64,000 nucleotides of DNA from QHVT01 sp036389275. GTDB taxonomy: Bacteria > Acidobacteriota > Thermoanaerobaculia > Gp7-AA8. The DNA lies in NCBI GenBank assembly GCA_036389275.1, contig DASVQE010000012.1, positions 1-64,000 of the forward strand, written 5' to 3'. Positions 53,052 through 62,098 of this stretch are shown here, piece by piece; position 1 is the first letter of the stretch; every line of letters begins with the position of its first letter. The notes below the pieces were generated by a model. The model was given only the letters and a program-made list of their open reading frames with translations. It had not been told where the DNA came from and did not search any database. Both the position numbers and the translations under genes were made by a program.

Positions 53052-54034
53052 ACGACGACTACCTGTGGGACGGAAGCGGCGAGGCCGATCCGGAGGTGGT
53101 GCGGCTCGAGCAGCTCCTCGGCCGCCATCGCCATCGCGCGCCGCTGCGCCTGCCGTCGCCGCGCCGCAACCGCGTCTGGCTCGCCGTCGCCGCCGCCCTC
53201 GTGCTCGTCGCCGGCGCCGTCGTCGCTGCGTACTACGCGCGCCTGCATTGGACTCCGAACAAACCGTGGCGCGTGATCGCGGTGAGCGGCACCGCGCGCG
53301 CAGGCGGACGGCTGCTCGCGCAGCGCGACCGGCTCGCGGTGGGCGAGACGCTGCGCACCGACTCGCGTTCGACCGTGAGCCTGCGCGTGGCGCGCATCGG
53401 CGAGCTGCGCGTCGGACCGTCGTCCGAGGTGACGCTGACGGAGACCAGACCCGGCGCGCATCGCATGACACTCGTGCGCGGCACGATGTACGCGCGGCTG
53501 TGGGCGCCGCCGTTCTACTTCGGCGTCCGCACGCCGGCCGGACTCGCGAGCGACATCGGCTGCGAGTTCGTGCTGCGGTACGACGGCCATTCGGGAGTGG
53601 TGCGCGTGCTCTCCGGCTGGGTCGACTTCGACGGACCGATGCACTCGGCGCTGATCCCCGGCGGCGCCGTGGCCGAGCTGCGCGAAGGCCGCGGCCCCGG
53701 CACTCCGTACTACGAGGACGCCAGTGTGGAATTCCGCACTGCCTTACGTGTGGTGGACGAGAACTACAGCGACGAAGCGGCGCTGCGCCGCCTGCTCGCC
53801 GCCGCCCGTCCGCGCGACGCCATGACCCTGCTGCACCTTTACGAACAGGAGTCGCTGCCCGACGAGGCGGTGCTGGTCGACCGCATGCTGCAGCTCGCGC
53901 CGCCGCCGCCGAACGTCACGCGCGAAGGTCTGCTGCGCGGCGACGACCAAATGCGCTACGAGTACCGCCAGTTCCTCGGCCTCGGCAGCATCAAGAAGTG
54001 GTGGCTGCAGTGGCGTGACGTGCTCCCGCGTTAA
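53048..54034 (+). CDS. FecR-domain anti-sigma/regulatory membrane protein
   Basis: 328 aa. A short cytosolic N-terminus, one membrane helix (VWLAVAAALVLVAGAVVAAY, about 43-62) and an outer FecR domain (VIAVSGTARAGGRLLAQRDR, LAVGETLRTDSRSTVSLRVA, IGELRVGPSSEVTLTE, GVVRVLSGWVDFDGP). Together with the coupled ECF factor it forms a membrane signalling pair. GGAGGAG lies before the GTG start. The C-terminal 80 residues (after about 245) are unique. Its stop codon lies within the second ECF-type promoter. Confidence 0.9.
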   Translation: MNDDYLWDGSGEADPEVVRLEQLLGRHRHRAPLRLPSPRRNRVWLAVAAALVLVAGAVVAAYYARLHWTPNKPWRVIAVSGTARAGGRLLAQRDRLAVGETLRTDSRSTVSLRVARIGELRVGPSSEVTLTETRPGAHRMTLVRGTMYARLWAPPFYFGVRTPAGLASDIGCEFVLRYDGHSGVVRVLSGWVDFDGPMHSALIPGGAVAELREGRGPGTPYYEDASVEFRTALRVVDENYSDEAALRRLLAAARPRDAMTLLHLYEQESLPDEAVLVDRMLQLAPPPPNVTREGLLRGDDQMRYEYRQFLGLGSIKKWWLQWRDVLPR

Positions 54035-54056
54035 CACTTGCCGCGCCTGCGCATCT
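54031..54056 (+). promoter_or_regulatory. ECF-type promoter 2
   Basis: TTAACACTT, 11 nt, GCATCT, matching site 1. Its -10-like box ends 8 nt before the YceI ATG. Both sites start inside the last codon and stop (CGT TAA) of the gene before. Confidence 0.65.
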
Positions 54057-54064
54057 TCAAGAGC

Positions 54065-54655
54065 ATGAAGACACGCATCGCACTGGCCATCCTGCTCGCC
54101 GCCACCGTTGTCGTCTGTGCCGCACCTGCCGCTCGTTACAAAGTCGAGCCGACCAACGGCACCGTCAGCTTCACCATCACCAAATGGGGCGTGTTCGAGG
54201 AAGCGGGCATCTTCCGCGACTTCGACGCCGCGGTGCTGCTCGACCGCGAGCAGCCGGCGCGCTCGAGCGTCGAGTTCACGGTGCGCACCGCCAGCGTCGA
54301 CACGAAGAACGACGGCCGCGACGGCACGTTGCGCAGCGACGATTTTCTCGACGTGGCGCGTTTTCCGACCATGACCTTCCGCAGCACGAAGGTCGTGCCG
54401 CGCGGCAAGGACGCCGCCGACGTCACCGGCAATCTCACCATCCACGGCGTCACGCGCAGCATCACCGTGCCGGTGCGTCTCACCGCCACGGGCAAGCATC
54501 CGCGCTTCGGCGAGATGGCCGCGTTCGAGACCCGCTTCAGCATCAACCGCCTCGACTACGGAGTGACGGGCGGCGGCTGGACCGCGGCCGCGCCGGGCGT
54601 GCTCGCCAACGAGGTGAAGATCCACATCATCGCCGGCGGCGCGACGAAGCATTAG
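54065..54655 (+). CDS. YceI family periplasmic lipid-binding protein
   Basis: 196 aa. Signal peptide MKTRIALAILLAATVVVCAA, then the YceI lipocalin-like fold: YKVEPTNGTVSFTITKWGVF, RSSVEFTVRTASVDTKNDGR, DGTLRSDDFLDVARFPTMTF and TGNLTIHGVTRSITVPVRL. YceI proteins bind isoprenoid or other lipid chains in the periplasm. Likely driven by the second ECF-type promoter. The ATG at 54065 is preferred to an upstream TTG because it begins the signal peptide. Confidence 0.93.
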   Translation: MKTRIALAILLAATVVVCAAPAARYKVEPTNGTVSFTITKWGVFEEAGIFRDFDAAVLLDREQPARSSVEFTVRTASVDTKNDGRDGTLRSDDFLDVARFPTMTFRSTKVVPRGKDAADVTGNLTIHGVTRSITVPVRLTATGKHPRFGEMAAFETRFSINRLDYGVTGGGWTAAAPGVLANEVKIHIIAGGATKH

Positions 54656-54671
54656 CGCCGAATGCGCGTGC

Positions 54672-54677
54672 TAAAGT
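54672..54677 (+). promoter_or_regulatory. -10-like box of the gamma carbonic anhydrase gene
   Basis: TAAAGT, 8 nt before the ATG at 54686, with no Shine-Dalgarno in between. Confidence 0.35.
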
Positions 54678-54685
54678 CGCGCGCC

Positions 54686-55191
54686 ATGATCGTCCGGCCG
54701 TACCTCGGCAAAGCGCCTCTCCTCGGCGAACGCGTGTTCGTCGCCGAGAACGCCGCCATCATCGGCGACGTCGAGATCGGCGACGACTGCTCGATCTGGT
54801 ACGCGACCACCATCCGCGGCGACGCGAATTTCATCCGCATCGGCGCGCGCACGAACGTGCAGGACAACTGCACGATCCACGCGACCACCGCCACGCATCC
54901 GACAGTGATCGGCAACGACGTGACCATCGGCCACGGCGCGATCGTGCACGGCTGCACGGTCGAGCGCGGCGCGCTGATCGGTATGGGCTCGCGCGTGCTC
55001 GACGGCGCGGTCGTCGGCGAGTCGGCCATGGTCGGCGCCGGCGCGCTCGTGCCGCCCGGCATGCGCGTGCCGCCGCGCACGCTCGTGGTCGGCCTGCCGG
55101 CGCGCGTCGTGCGGCCATTGCACGACGACGAGCTGGCGCGGCTCGAGGAGTCGTGGAAGCACTACGTCGAAACGAAGGAGAACTACCTGCG

Positions 55192-55195
<4 letters not shown>
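54686..55195 (+). CDS. Gamma-class carbonic anhydrase-like protein
   Basis: 169 aa, a left-handed beta-helix of hexapeptide repeats (AAIIGDVEIGDDCSIWYATT, IRGDANFIRIGARTNVQDNC, TIHATTATHPTVIGNDVTIG, HGAIVHGCTVERGALIGMGS) and a C-terminal helix (DDELARLEESWKHYVETKEN). The zinc His ligands appear in IHAT, GHGA and VHG. Members either hydrate CO2 or act as other transferases; the exact activity is not proved. The stop overlaps the aspS GTG. Confidence 0.92.
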
Positions 55196-56928
<1,733 letters not shown>

Positions 56929-56935
56929 TCGCGCG

Positions 56936-57964
56936 ATGACGCCTTTTCTGACCATTCACGACACGCCCGTCTTCGTCGGCCGCGGCCTGATCGACCGCGT
57001 CGGCGAGCTGGTGCGTCCGCGCGGGCGCGTCTTCGTCATCACCTCGCACGCACTGCGCGAGCACTTCGGCACGCGCGTGGCGGCGTCGTTCGCCCGCGGA
57101 GCCGAACTGATCTCGTTCGAAGAAGGGGAGGCCAACAAGAGCCTCGCCACCGCGAACGACATCATCACCCAGCTCCTCGACAACGGCGGCAAGCGCGACT
57201 CGATGGCGGTGGTCGTGGGCGGCGGCATGATCGGCGACACCGCCGGCTTCGCCGCGGCCATCTTCCTGCGCGGCATCGACCTCGTGCACGTCCCGACCAC
57301 GCTCCTCGCGCAGGTCGACAGCTCCATCGGCGGCAAGGTCGCGGTCAATCATCCGAAAGGGAAGAACCTCATCGGCGCGTTTCATCCGCCGCGCGCCGTC
57401 GTTTCCGATCTGAAAGTGCTCGACACGCTCTCCGCGCGCGAGCGCCTCAGCGGCCTGTACGAAGCGCTCAAAGGCGGCGTGATCGCCGACCCGGAGCTCT
57501 TCGCGCTCTTCGAGTCGCGCTCCGAAGACGTCGACGAGATCGTGCGCCGCGCGATCCGGGTGAAAGCGGACATCGTCACCACCGACGAACGGGAAGCCGA
57601 CCTCCGCCGCCTCCTCAACTATGGCCACACCATCGCCCACGGCATCGAAGCGGCCATGCACTACGAAGGCATCACCCATGGTGAAGCGGTGGCCTGGGGC
57701 ATGATCGGCGCGAACGCCATCGCCGTGCGCCGCGGCCTGCTCGCCGGCGATGAAGCGGCGCGCATCGAGCGTGTCATCCGCTCGTACGACCCGCGGCCGC
57801 TGCCGGCGCTCGACGCGCGCGAGATCCTCGCCGCCACGGAGCACGACAAGAAGAACACCGGCACCGCGCGCGTGATGATCTTCCCGCGAAGAGTGGGTGA
57901 GTGCGTGGTCGTCTCCGATGTCACGGAAGACGAGATCGCGTACGGGATCGAGGCGATTCTCTAG
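56936..57964 (+). CDS. aroB: 3-dehydroquinate synthase
   Basis: 342 aa. Shikimate pathway enzyme that closes DAHP to 3-dehydroquinate with NAD and zinc. Motifs: VVVGGGMIGDTAGFAAAIFL, VPTTLLAQVDSSIGGKVAVN, HPKGKNLIGAFHPPRAVVSD, and zinc His in LLNYGHTIAHGIEAAMHYEG and HGEAVAWGM; HDKKNTG near the end. It follows aspS by 7 nt. Its TAG stop shares CTAG with the stop of the convergent histidine kinase gene. Confidence 0.96.
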   Translation: MTPFLTIHDTPVFVGRGLIDRVGELVRPRGRVFVITSHALREHFGTRVAASFARGAELISFEEGEANKSLATANDIITQLLDNGGKRDSMAVVVGGGMIGDTAGFAAAIFLRGIDLVHVPTTLLAQVDSSIGGKVAVNHPKGKNLIGAFHPPRAVVSDLKVLDTLSARERLSGLYEALKGGVIADPELFALFESRSEDVDEIVRRAIRVKADIVTTDEREADLRRLLNYGHTIAHGIEAAMHYEGITHGEAVAWGMIGANAIAVRRGLLAGDEAARIERVIRSYDPRPLPALDAREILAATEHDKKNTGTARVMIFPRRVGECVVVSDVTEDEIAYGIEAIL

Positions 57965-58992
57965 GCGGCGCGTTTCACCGGCAGGCGCAGCACCATGCTC
58001 GTGCCGACGCCTTCGAGCGAGGCCACGCTCACTTCGCCGCCGTGCGCTTCAACGACCTGCTTGACGATGTAAAGTCCGAGGCCGGTGCCGCCGCCGCCGC
58101 GGAGCGACTTGGTGCCGCTCTGCTTGTACTTTTCGAAAATCTTGTCGAGCTCGTCGGCGCGGATGCCCATGCCGGTGTCGGTCACCGTGACCACGATGGC
58201 GTCGGGCACGTCGCCCTTGCGCTCGATCTGCGCGCCGACGGAGATCAGCCCTTTTTTCGGCGTGAACTTCAGCGAATTCGAGAGGAGGTTGATCACCGCC
58301 TGCGTCAGCTTCTCCACGCTGCCGATGATCTGCGGGATGTCCCGGCCATGCGCCGTCAGCAGAAACACTTCGTCGCGCGAAGCGACCGACTGCAGCGAGC
58401 GCACGGCGCGCTTGAGCACACCGGCCACGCGCACCGGCTCGCTCTCGACCGTGAAATTGCCCGACTGGATTTTCGAGAAGTCGAGAATCTCGTTGATGAG
58501 GCTCATCATCCGCTCCGACTCGCGGTAGGCCTCCTGCAGGAGGTCGGAGTAGAGCGGCTCGAGTTTCGAGCCTTCCTGGCCGAGGACGAATTCGAGCGTG
58601 CCCTGGATCCCGGAGAGCGGACCGCGGAGGTCGTGGACGATCTGCGCGGTGAAATCGGACTTGGCCTGCTCCGCCTCGCGCTGCGTGGTCACGTCTTCGA
58701 ACGAGAGCGCCACGCCGTGCGTCTCGTCGTCAACGCGCATGATGCGGTCGATGCGGTAGATCCGTCCTTCGATCTCGACGTCGATGGTGCGCTGCTCGTC
58801 GCTGTCGAGAAAGAACGCCTGCAGCCAGCCGCGCTCGCCGGCCACCGCGCGCGCCGCTTCCTTCAGCCACTGCGCGGCGTCGCCGCCGAAGGCCGACTCG
58901 AAGGCGCGGTTGCGATAGGCGATCGCGCCGCTCTCGCTCACCACGGCGATGCTGGTCGGCAGATGATCGAGGAGTGCAAGCGCGAACGTCAT
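57961..58992 (-). CDS. PAS-domain sensor histidine kinase, no membrane segment
   Basis: 343 aa. An N-terminal PAS-like domain (LLDHLPTSIAVVSESGAIAY, RNRAFESAFGG), the H-box KSDFTAQIVHDLRGPLSGIQ and HATPase motifs (AVINLLSNSLKFTPKKG, VTDTGMGI, GGGGTGLGLYIVKQVVEAHG). No membrane helix, so it is cytosolic. Its ATG overlaps the stop of the upstream 135-aa gene (ATGA). No response regulator is adjacent. It is convergent with aroB. Confidence 0.92.
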   Translation of the reverse strand: MTFALALLDHLPTSIAVVSESGAIAYRNRAFESAFGGDAAQWLKEAARAVAGERGWLQAFFLDSDEQRTIDVEIEGRIYRIDRIMRVDDETHGVALSFEDVTTQREAEQAKSDFTAQIVHDLRGPLSGIQGTLEFVLGQEGSKLEPLYSDLLQEAYRESERMMSLINEILDFSKIQSGNFTVESEPVRVAGVLKRAVRSLQSVASRDEVFLLTAHGRDIPQIIGSVEKLTQAVINLLSNSLKFTPKKGLISVGAQIERKGDVPDAIVVTVTDTGMGIRADELDKIFEKYKQSGTKSLRGGGGTGLGLYIVKQVVEAHGGEVSVASLEGVGTSMVLRLPVKRAA

Positions 58993-59396
58993 TGCGGCAC
59001 CGTGATCGCTTTCTCGTGCTGCAGCTTGGCGAGCAGAAAGAGGGTGGTGAAGGGGTCGAAGGGGCTGAGGATGGTGAGCTTCTGCAGGTCGAGCCGGCCG
59101 TCGATGAGCGAGACGAGATAGCCTTCCTGCGCGTTGAGGTTGAAGCGGTCGAAGTTCGAGAGAAAGTCGGCGCTCAGCTTCGGCACCGCCTGCATCCCGC
59201 GCGCATTCGCCAGGAGCTCGCGCACGATGGTGTTGCGCACGATCTCGACGTACCCGCGCAGCGAGAGGTCGTTCGGATAGGCGCGCCGCGCTTCGAGCAG
59301 TTTCGTGTACGTGTGCCACGCACCATTGTGCTTGAGCGAGTCGCCCACCAGCCGTGACCACTCCGGCTTCGGCGCCGCAATCGGGTTCGCGGACAT
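58989..59396 (-). CDS. Small DUF4388/PATAN-like protein upstream of the histidine kinase
   Basis: 135 aa, soluble. The C-terminal part (NAQEGYLVSLIDGRLDLQKL, TILSPFDPFTTLFLLAKLQH) resembles the DUF4388/PATAN-type winged-helix segment found near two-component and gliding proteins; the match is by eye. Coupled to the histidine kinase gene, so it may be a signalling partner. TAGACT lies 7 nt before the ATG and no Shine-Dalgarno is present. Confidence 0.68.
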   Translation of the reverse strand: MSANPIAAPKPEWSRLVGDSLKHNGAWHTYTKLLEARRAYPNDLSLRGYVEIVRNTIVRELLANARGMQAVPKLSADFLSNFDRFNLNAQEGYLVSLIDGRLDLQKLTILSPFDPFTTLFLLAKLQHEKAITVPQ

Positions 59397-59403
59397 CGGT
59401 GGG

Positions 59404-59409
59404 AGTCTA
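59404..59409 (-). promoter_or_regulatory. -10-like box of the 135-aa gene
   Basis: TAGACT on the minus strand, 7 nt before the ATG at 59396. Confidence 0.35.
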
Positions 59410-59416
59410 ACTGAAG

Positions 59417-59449
59417 CGGAGTTCCTCGGAGTTCCTCGGGGTCCTCCGG
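59417..59449. repeat. Short GAGTTCCTCG tandem array
   Basis: Two GAGTTCCTCG units plus a degenerate third (GGTCCTCCGG), of the same sequence family as the array at 6161-6280, again between two divergent genes. It has only one arm, so no long hairpin. Confidence 0.75.
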
Positions 59450-59451
59450 TT

Positions 59452-59457
59452 TACACT
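59452..59457 (+). promoter_or_regulatory. -10-like box of the PBP1A gene
   Basis: TACACT, 6 nt before the GTG start at 59464; the same hexamer lies before lysA. Confidence 0.4.
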
Positions 59458-59463
59458 TCCCCC

Positions 59464-61914
59464 GTGACCGACCACCCCCAGGACCACCTCGTCACGCCCC
59501 AGGCTCCGCCGTCGCGGCGGCGTTCGCGGCTGCTGCTCCTGCTGGTGGCGGCGGCGCTCGGGATTCCGGCCGGGTTTCTGTTCGCGCACGCGGTGCGCGT
59601 GCCGGCGGTGCGGAAGCTGGTCGACTACCAGCCGGCCATCATCACCCGCATCTACGACCGCAACGGCGTGGCCTTCGCCGAATACTCGATCCAGCGGCGC
59701 ATCGTCATTCCGAAACGCGAGATGTCGCAGCTCTTCGTGAACGCCGTCATCGCCACCGAGGATGCCGATTTTTACAAACATGGCGGCGTCGATCCGAAAG
59801 CGATCATGCGCGCGGTCATCAAGGACGTCATCGAACGCCGCCGCGCCCAAGGCGCCTCGACCCTGACCCAACAGCTCGCCAAGCAGGTCTTCCTCACGCC
59901 GGAGAAAAGCTTCCGCCGCAAGATCAACGAGATCTTTCTCGCTGTGCAGATCGAGAAGGATTTCACCAAGGATCAGATCTTCGAGCTGTACGCGAATCAG
60001 GTCTACCTCGGCCACGGCGCATACGGCGTCGAGGCCGCCTCACGTCTCTACTTCGGCAAGCACGCCAAAGACCTGACGCTCCCCGAGGCGGCGGTGCTGG
60101 CAGCGCTGATCCGCTCGCCGATGTACTACAGCCCCATCACCCACATCGACCGCGCCAAAGTGCGCCGCGACTATGTGCTGAGCCGCATGCTGAAGGAAGG
60201 CTTCATCGCTCCACAGCAATATCAGCAGGCCGTCAGCGCGCCGATTGTCCTCGGCACGTACAAGGAGGAAGCGCCGCGCGTCGGCGCCTACTTCGCCGAG
60301 GAGATCCGGCAGTACATCGAGCACAACGAGAAATTCGGCGCGGAGAATCTCTATCAGCGCGGCCTCAAGGTCTATTCGACTCTCGATCTCCGCATCCAGC
60401 AGGCCGCCGAGCTCGCGCTGCAGCGCGGCCTGCGCCGCTTCGACAAGCGCCGCGGCTTCCGCAGGCCGGCGCGCAACATCGTAAGCGAAGGCCTCGACCC
60501 GGAGAGCTGGCGCGACCCGAGCTGGAGCAGTGAAGGCTACGGCCTCGATCGTCTCTATCCGGCGGTGGTCCTCGACGTCACCCGCGACCGGGTGACGGTG
60601 CGGCTCAACCGCGACCGCATCGAGCTCGATCCGGCTTCGTGGGCCTGGACGTCGAAGAAGACGCTGGCCGGTGTGCTCAAGCGCGGCGATCTCGTCTACG
60701 TGCTCCAGACCGAGAACGAGAAGACGAAAGCGCACAAGTGGATGCTCGACCAGATGCCGCTGGTGCAGGGCGCGATCGTGGCGCTCGACGTCAAGAGCGG
60801 CGAGGTGCGCGCGCTCACCGGCGGCTACGACTTCCAGATGTCGAAGTTCAATCGCGCCGTGCAGTCGCGGCGGCAGACGGGGTCGTCGTTCAAGCCGTTC
60901 GTCTACGGCGCGGCGTTCGAGAAAGGGCTCACGCCGGCCGACACGCTCTTCGATGCGCCGATCGCCATACCGGTGGGCGATCAAATATATGCACCGAAAA
61001 ACTATTACGGTAAATATGCCGGAATCGTGACGATCCAGCGGGCGCTGGAGCTGTCGATCAATGTGCCGGCGGTGAAGACGTACATGATGGCCGGCGGCGA
61101 CCGGGTGGTCGATTTCGCGCGGCGCTGCGGCATCACCGCCGACCTGCCGAAGTATCCGTCGCTCTCGCTCGGCGCGGCCGGCGTCTCGCCGCTGGAGATG
61201 ACCGGCGCGTACAACGTGTTCATCAACAACGGGGTCTACGTGAAGCCGCGCTTCGTGAAGCGGATCTCCGATCAGACCGAGCGCGTGCTGGAAGAGCCGC
61301 TGCCGGAGCTGTCGGAGGCGACGTCGCCGCAGGTGGCGTTCGAGCTGGCGTACATGCTCAAGGGCGTGGTCGATCGCGGGACCGGCTACGCCGCGCATAC
61401 GCTGGCCAAGCCGCTCGCGGGCAAGACGGGAACGACGAACGGGTACACGGACGCGTGGTTCATCGGGTTCTCGCCGGAGTACACGATCGGGGTCTGGACG
61501 GGTTACGACGATCCGTCGAAGTCGCTCGGCGGCGGCGCGACGGGCGCCGAGGTGGCGCTGCCGATCTGGATCGACATGATGAAGCAGCTCGAGGCGCAGA
61601 AGCTGCGCACGCCGCGCGACGATTTCGAGGCGCCGCCGGGCGTGGTGGTGGTGCCGATGGATCTGCCGAGCGGACGCCGCGGCGTCGGGCCGTGCAGCCG
61701 CGTGGTGATGCAGGCGTTCGTGGCCGGGCAGGAGCCGGACAAGGATTGCAGCGGCGCGTCAGTCGCGGTGACGAAGCTGCCGTATTACCTGCAACGCCCG
61801 TTCTATCAGCCGAAGGAGGCGGAGCCGACGCAGCAGGCGAACGATGCGTCCGCGCAGTCGGGCGAAGGCGCCGAGTCGCCAGCCCCAGCGACCGACACGA
61901 ACGGGCACCGGTAG
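59464..61914 (+). CDS. Class A penicillin-binding protein (PBP1A family)
   Basis: 816 aa. A cytosolic N-terminus and one membrane helix (LLLLLVAAALGIPAGFLFAH), a glycosyltransferase-51 domain (catalytic Glu in ATEDADFYKHGGVD; GASTLTQQLAKQVFLTPEKS; RKINEI) and a transpeptidase domain with the Ser of RQTGSSFKPFVYG near 477, SIN in LELSINVPAVKTYM, and KTGTTNGYTDAWF near 653. It polymerises and cross-links peptidoglycan outside the inner membrane. The C-terminal 50 residues are Gln/Ala/Glu-rich. A GTG start is used; the frame is open farther upstream, but only through the repeat array and the opposite gene. Confidence 0.95.
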   Translation: MTDHPQDHLVTPQAPPSRRRSRLLLLLVAAALGIPAGFLFAHAVRVPAVRKLVDYQPAIITRIYDRNGVAFAEYSIQRRIVIPKREMSQLFVNAVIATEDADFYKHGGVDPKAIMRAVIKDVIERRRAQGASTLTQQLAKQVFLTPEKSFRRKINEIFLAVQIEKDFTKDQIFELYANQVYLGHGAYGVEAASRLYFGKHAKDLTLPEAAVLAALIRSPMYYSPITHIDRAKVRRDYVLSRMLKEGFIAPQQYQQAVSAPIVLGTYKEEAPRVGAYFAEEIRQYIEHNEKFGAENLYQRGLKVYSTLDLRIQQAAELALQRGLRRFDKRRGFRRPARNIVSEGLDPESWRDPSWSSEGYGLDRLYPAVVLDVTRDRVTVRLNRDRIELDPASWAWTSKKTLAGVLKRGDLVYVLQTENEKTKAHKWMLDQMPLVQGAIVALDVKSGEVRALTGGYDFQMSKFNRAVQSRRQTGSSFKPFVYGAAFEKGLTPADTLFDAPIAIPVGDQIYAPKNYYGKYAGIVTIQRALELSINVPAVKTYMMAGGDRVVDFARRCGITADLPKYPSLSLGAAGVSPLEMTGAYNVFINNGVYVKPRFVKRISDQTERVLEEPLPELSEATSPQVAFELAYMLKGVVDRGTGYAAHTLAKPLAGKTGTTNGYTDAWFIGFSPEYTIGVWTGYDDPSKSLGGGATGAEVALPIWIDMMKQLEAQKLRTPRDDFEAPPGVVVVPMDLPSGRRGVGPCSRVVMQAFVAGQEPDKDCSGASVAVTKLPYYLQRPFYQPKEAEPTQQANDASAQSGEGAESPAPATDTNGHR

Positions 61915-61925
61915 CGCTCCGTGGC

Positions 61926-62076
61926 ACGGGCGACCGGGAGCGCCTCCGGCGGGCCGGCACGGCCGGCAGCGTAGGTAATGCAGTAAACGCGTTCGTTCCG
62001 AGACGGAACAGTCCTGCCTGTGGCATGCGACGCTGCCGGCCGAGCCGGCCCGCCGGAGGCGCTTCGTCGTTCCCTG
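61926..62076. repeat. Dispersed palindromic element, class B, full copy
   Basis: Outer arms 61926-61975 and 62027-62076 pair over most of their length (GCGCCTCCGGCGGGCCGGCA against GAGCCGGCCCGCCGGAGGCG). The 51-nt centre contains a small hairpin (GTTCCGAGACGGAAC). It shares the CCTCCGGCGG arm core with class A copies and the rest with the half copy at 57-105. It starts 11 nt after the PBP1A stop. Confidence 0.85.
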
Positions 62077-62098
62077 TTGCACGCTACGATGCGCGTGC

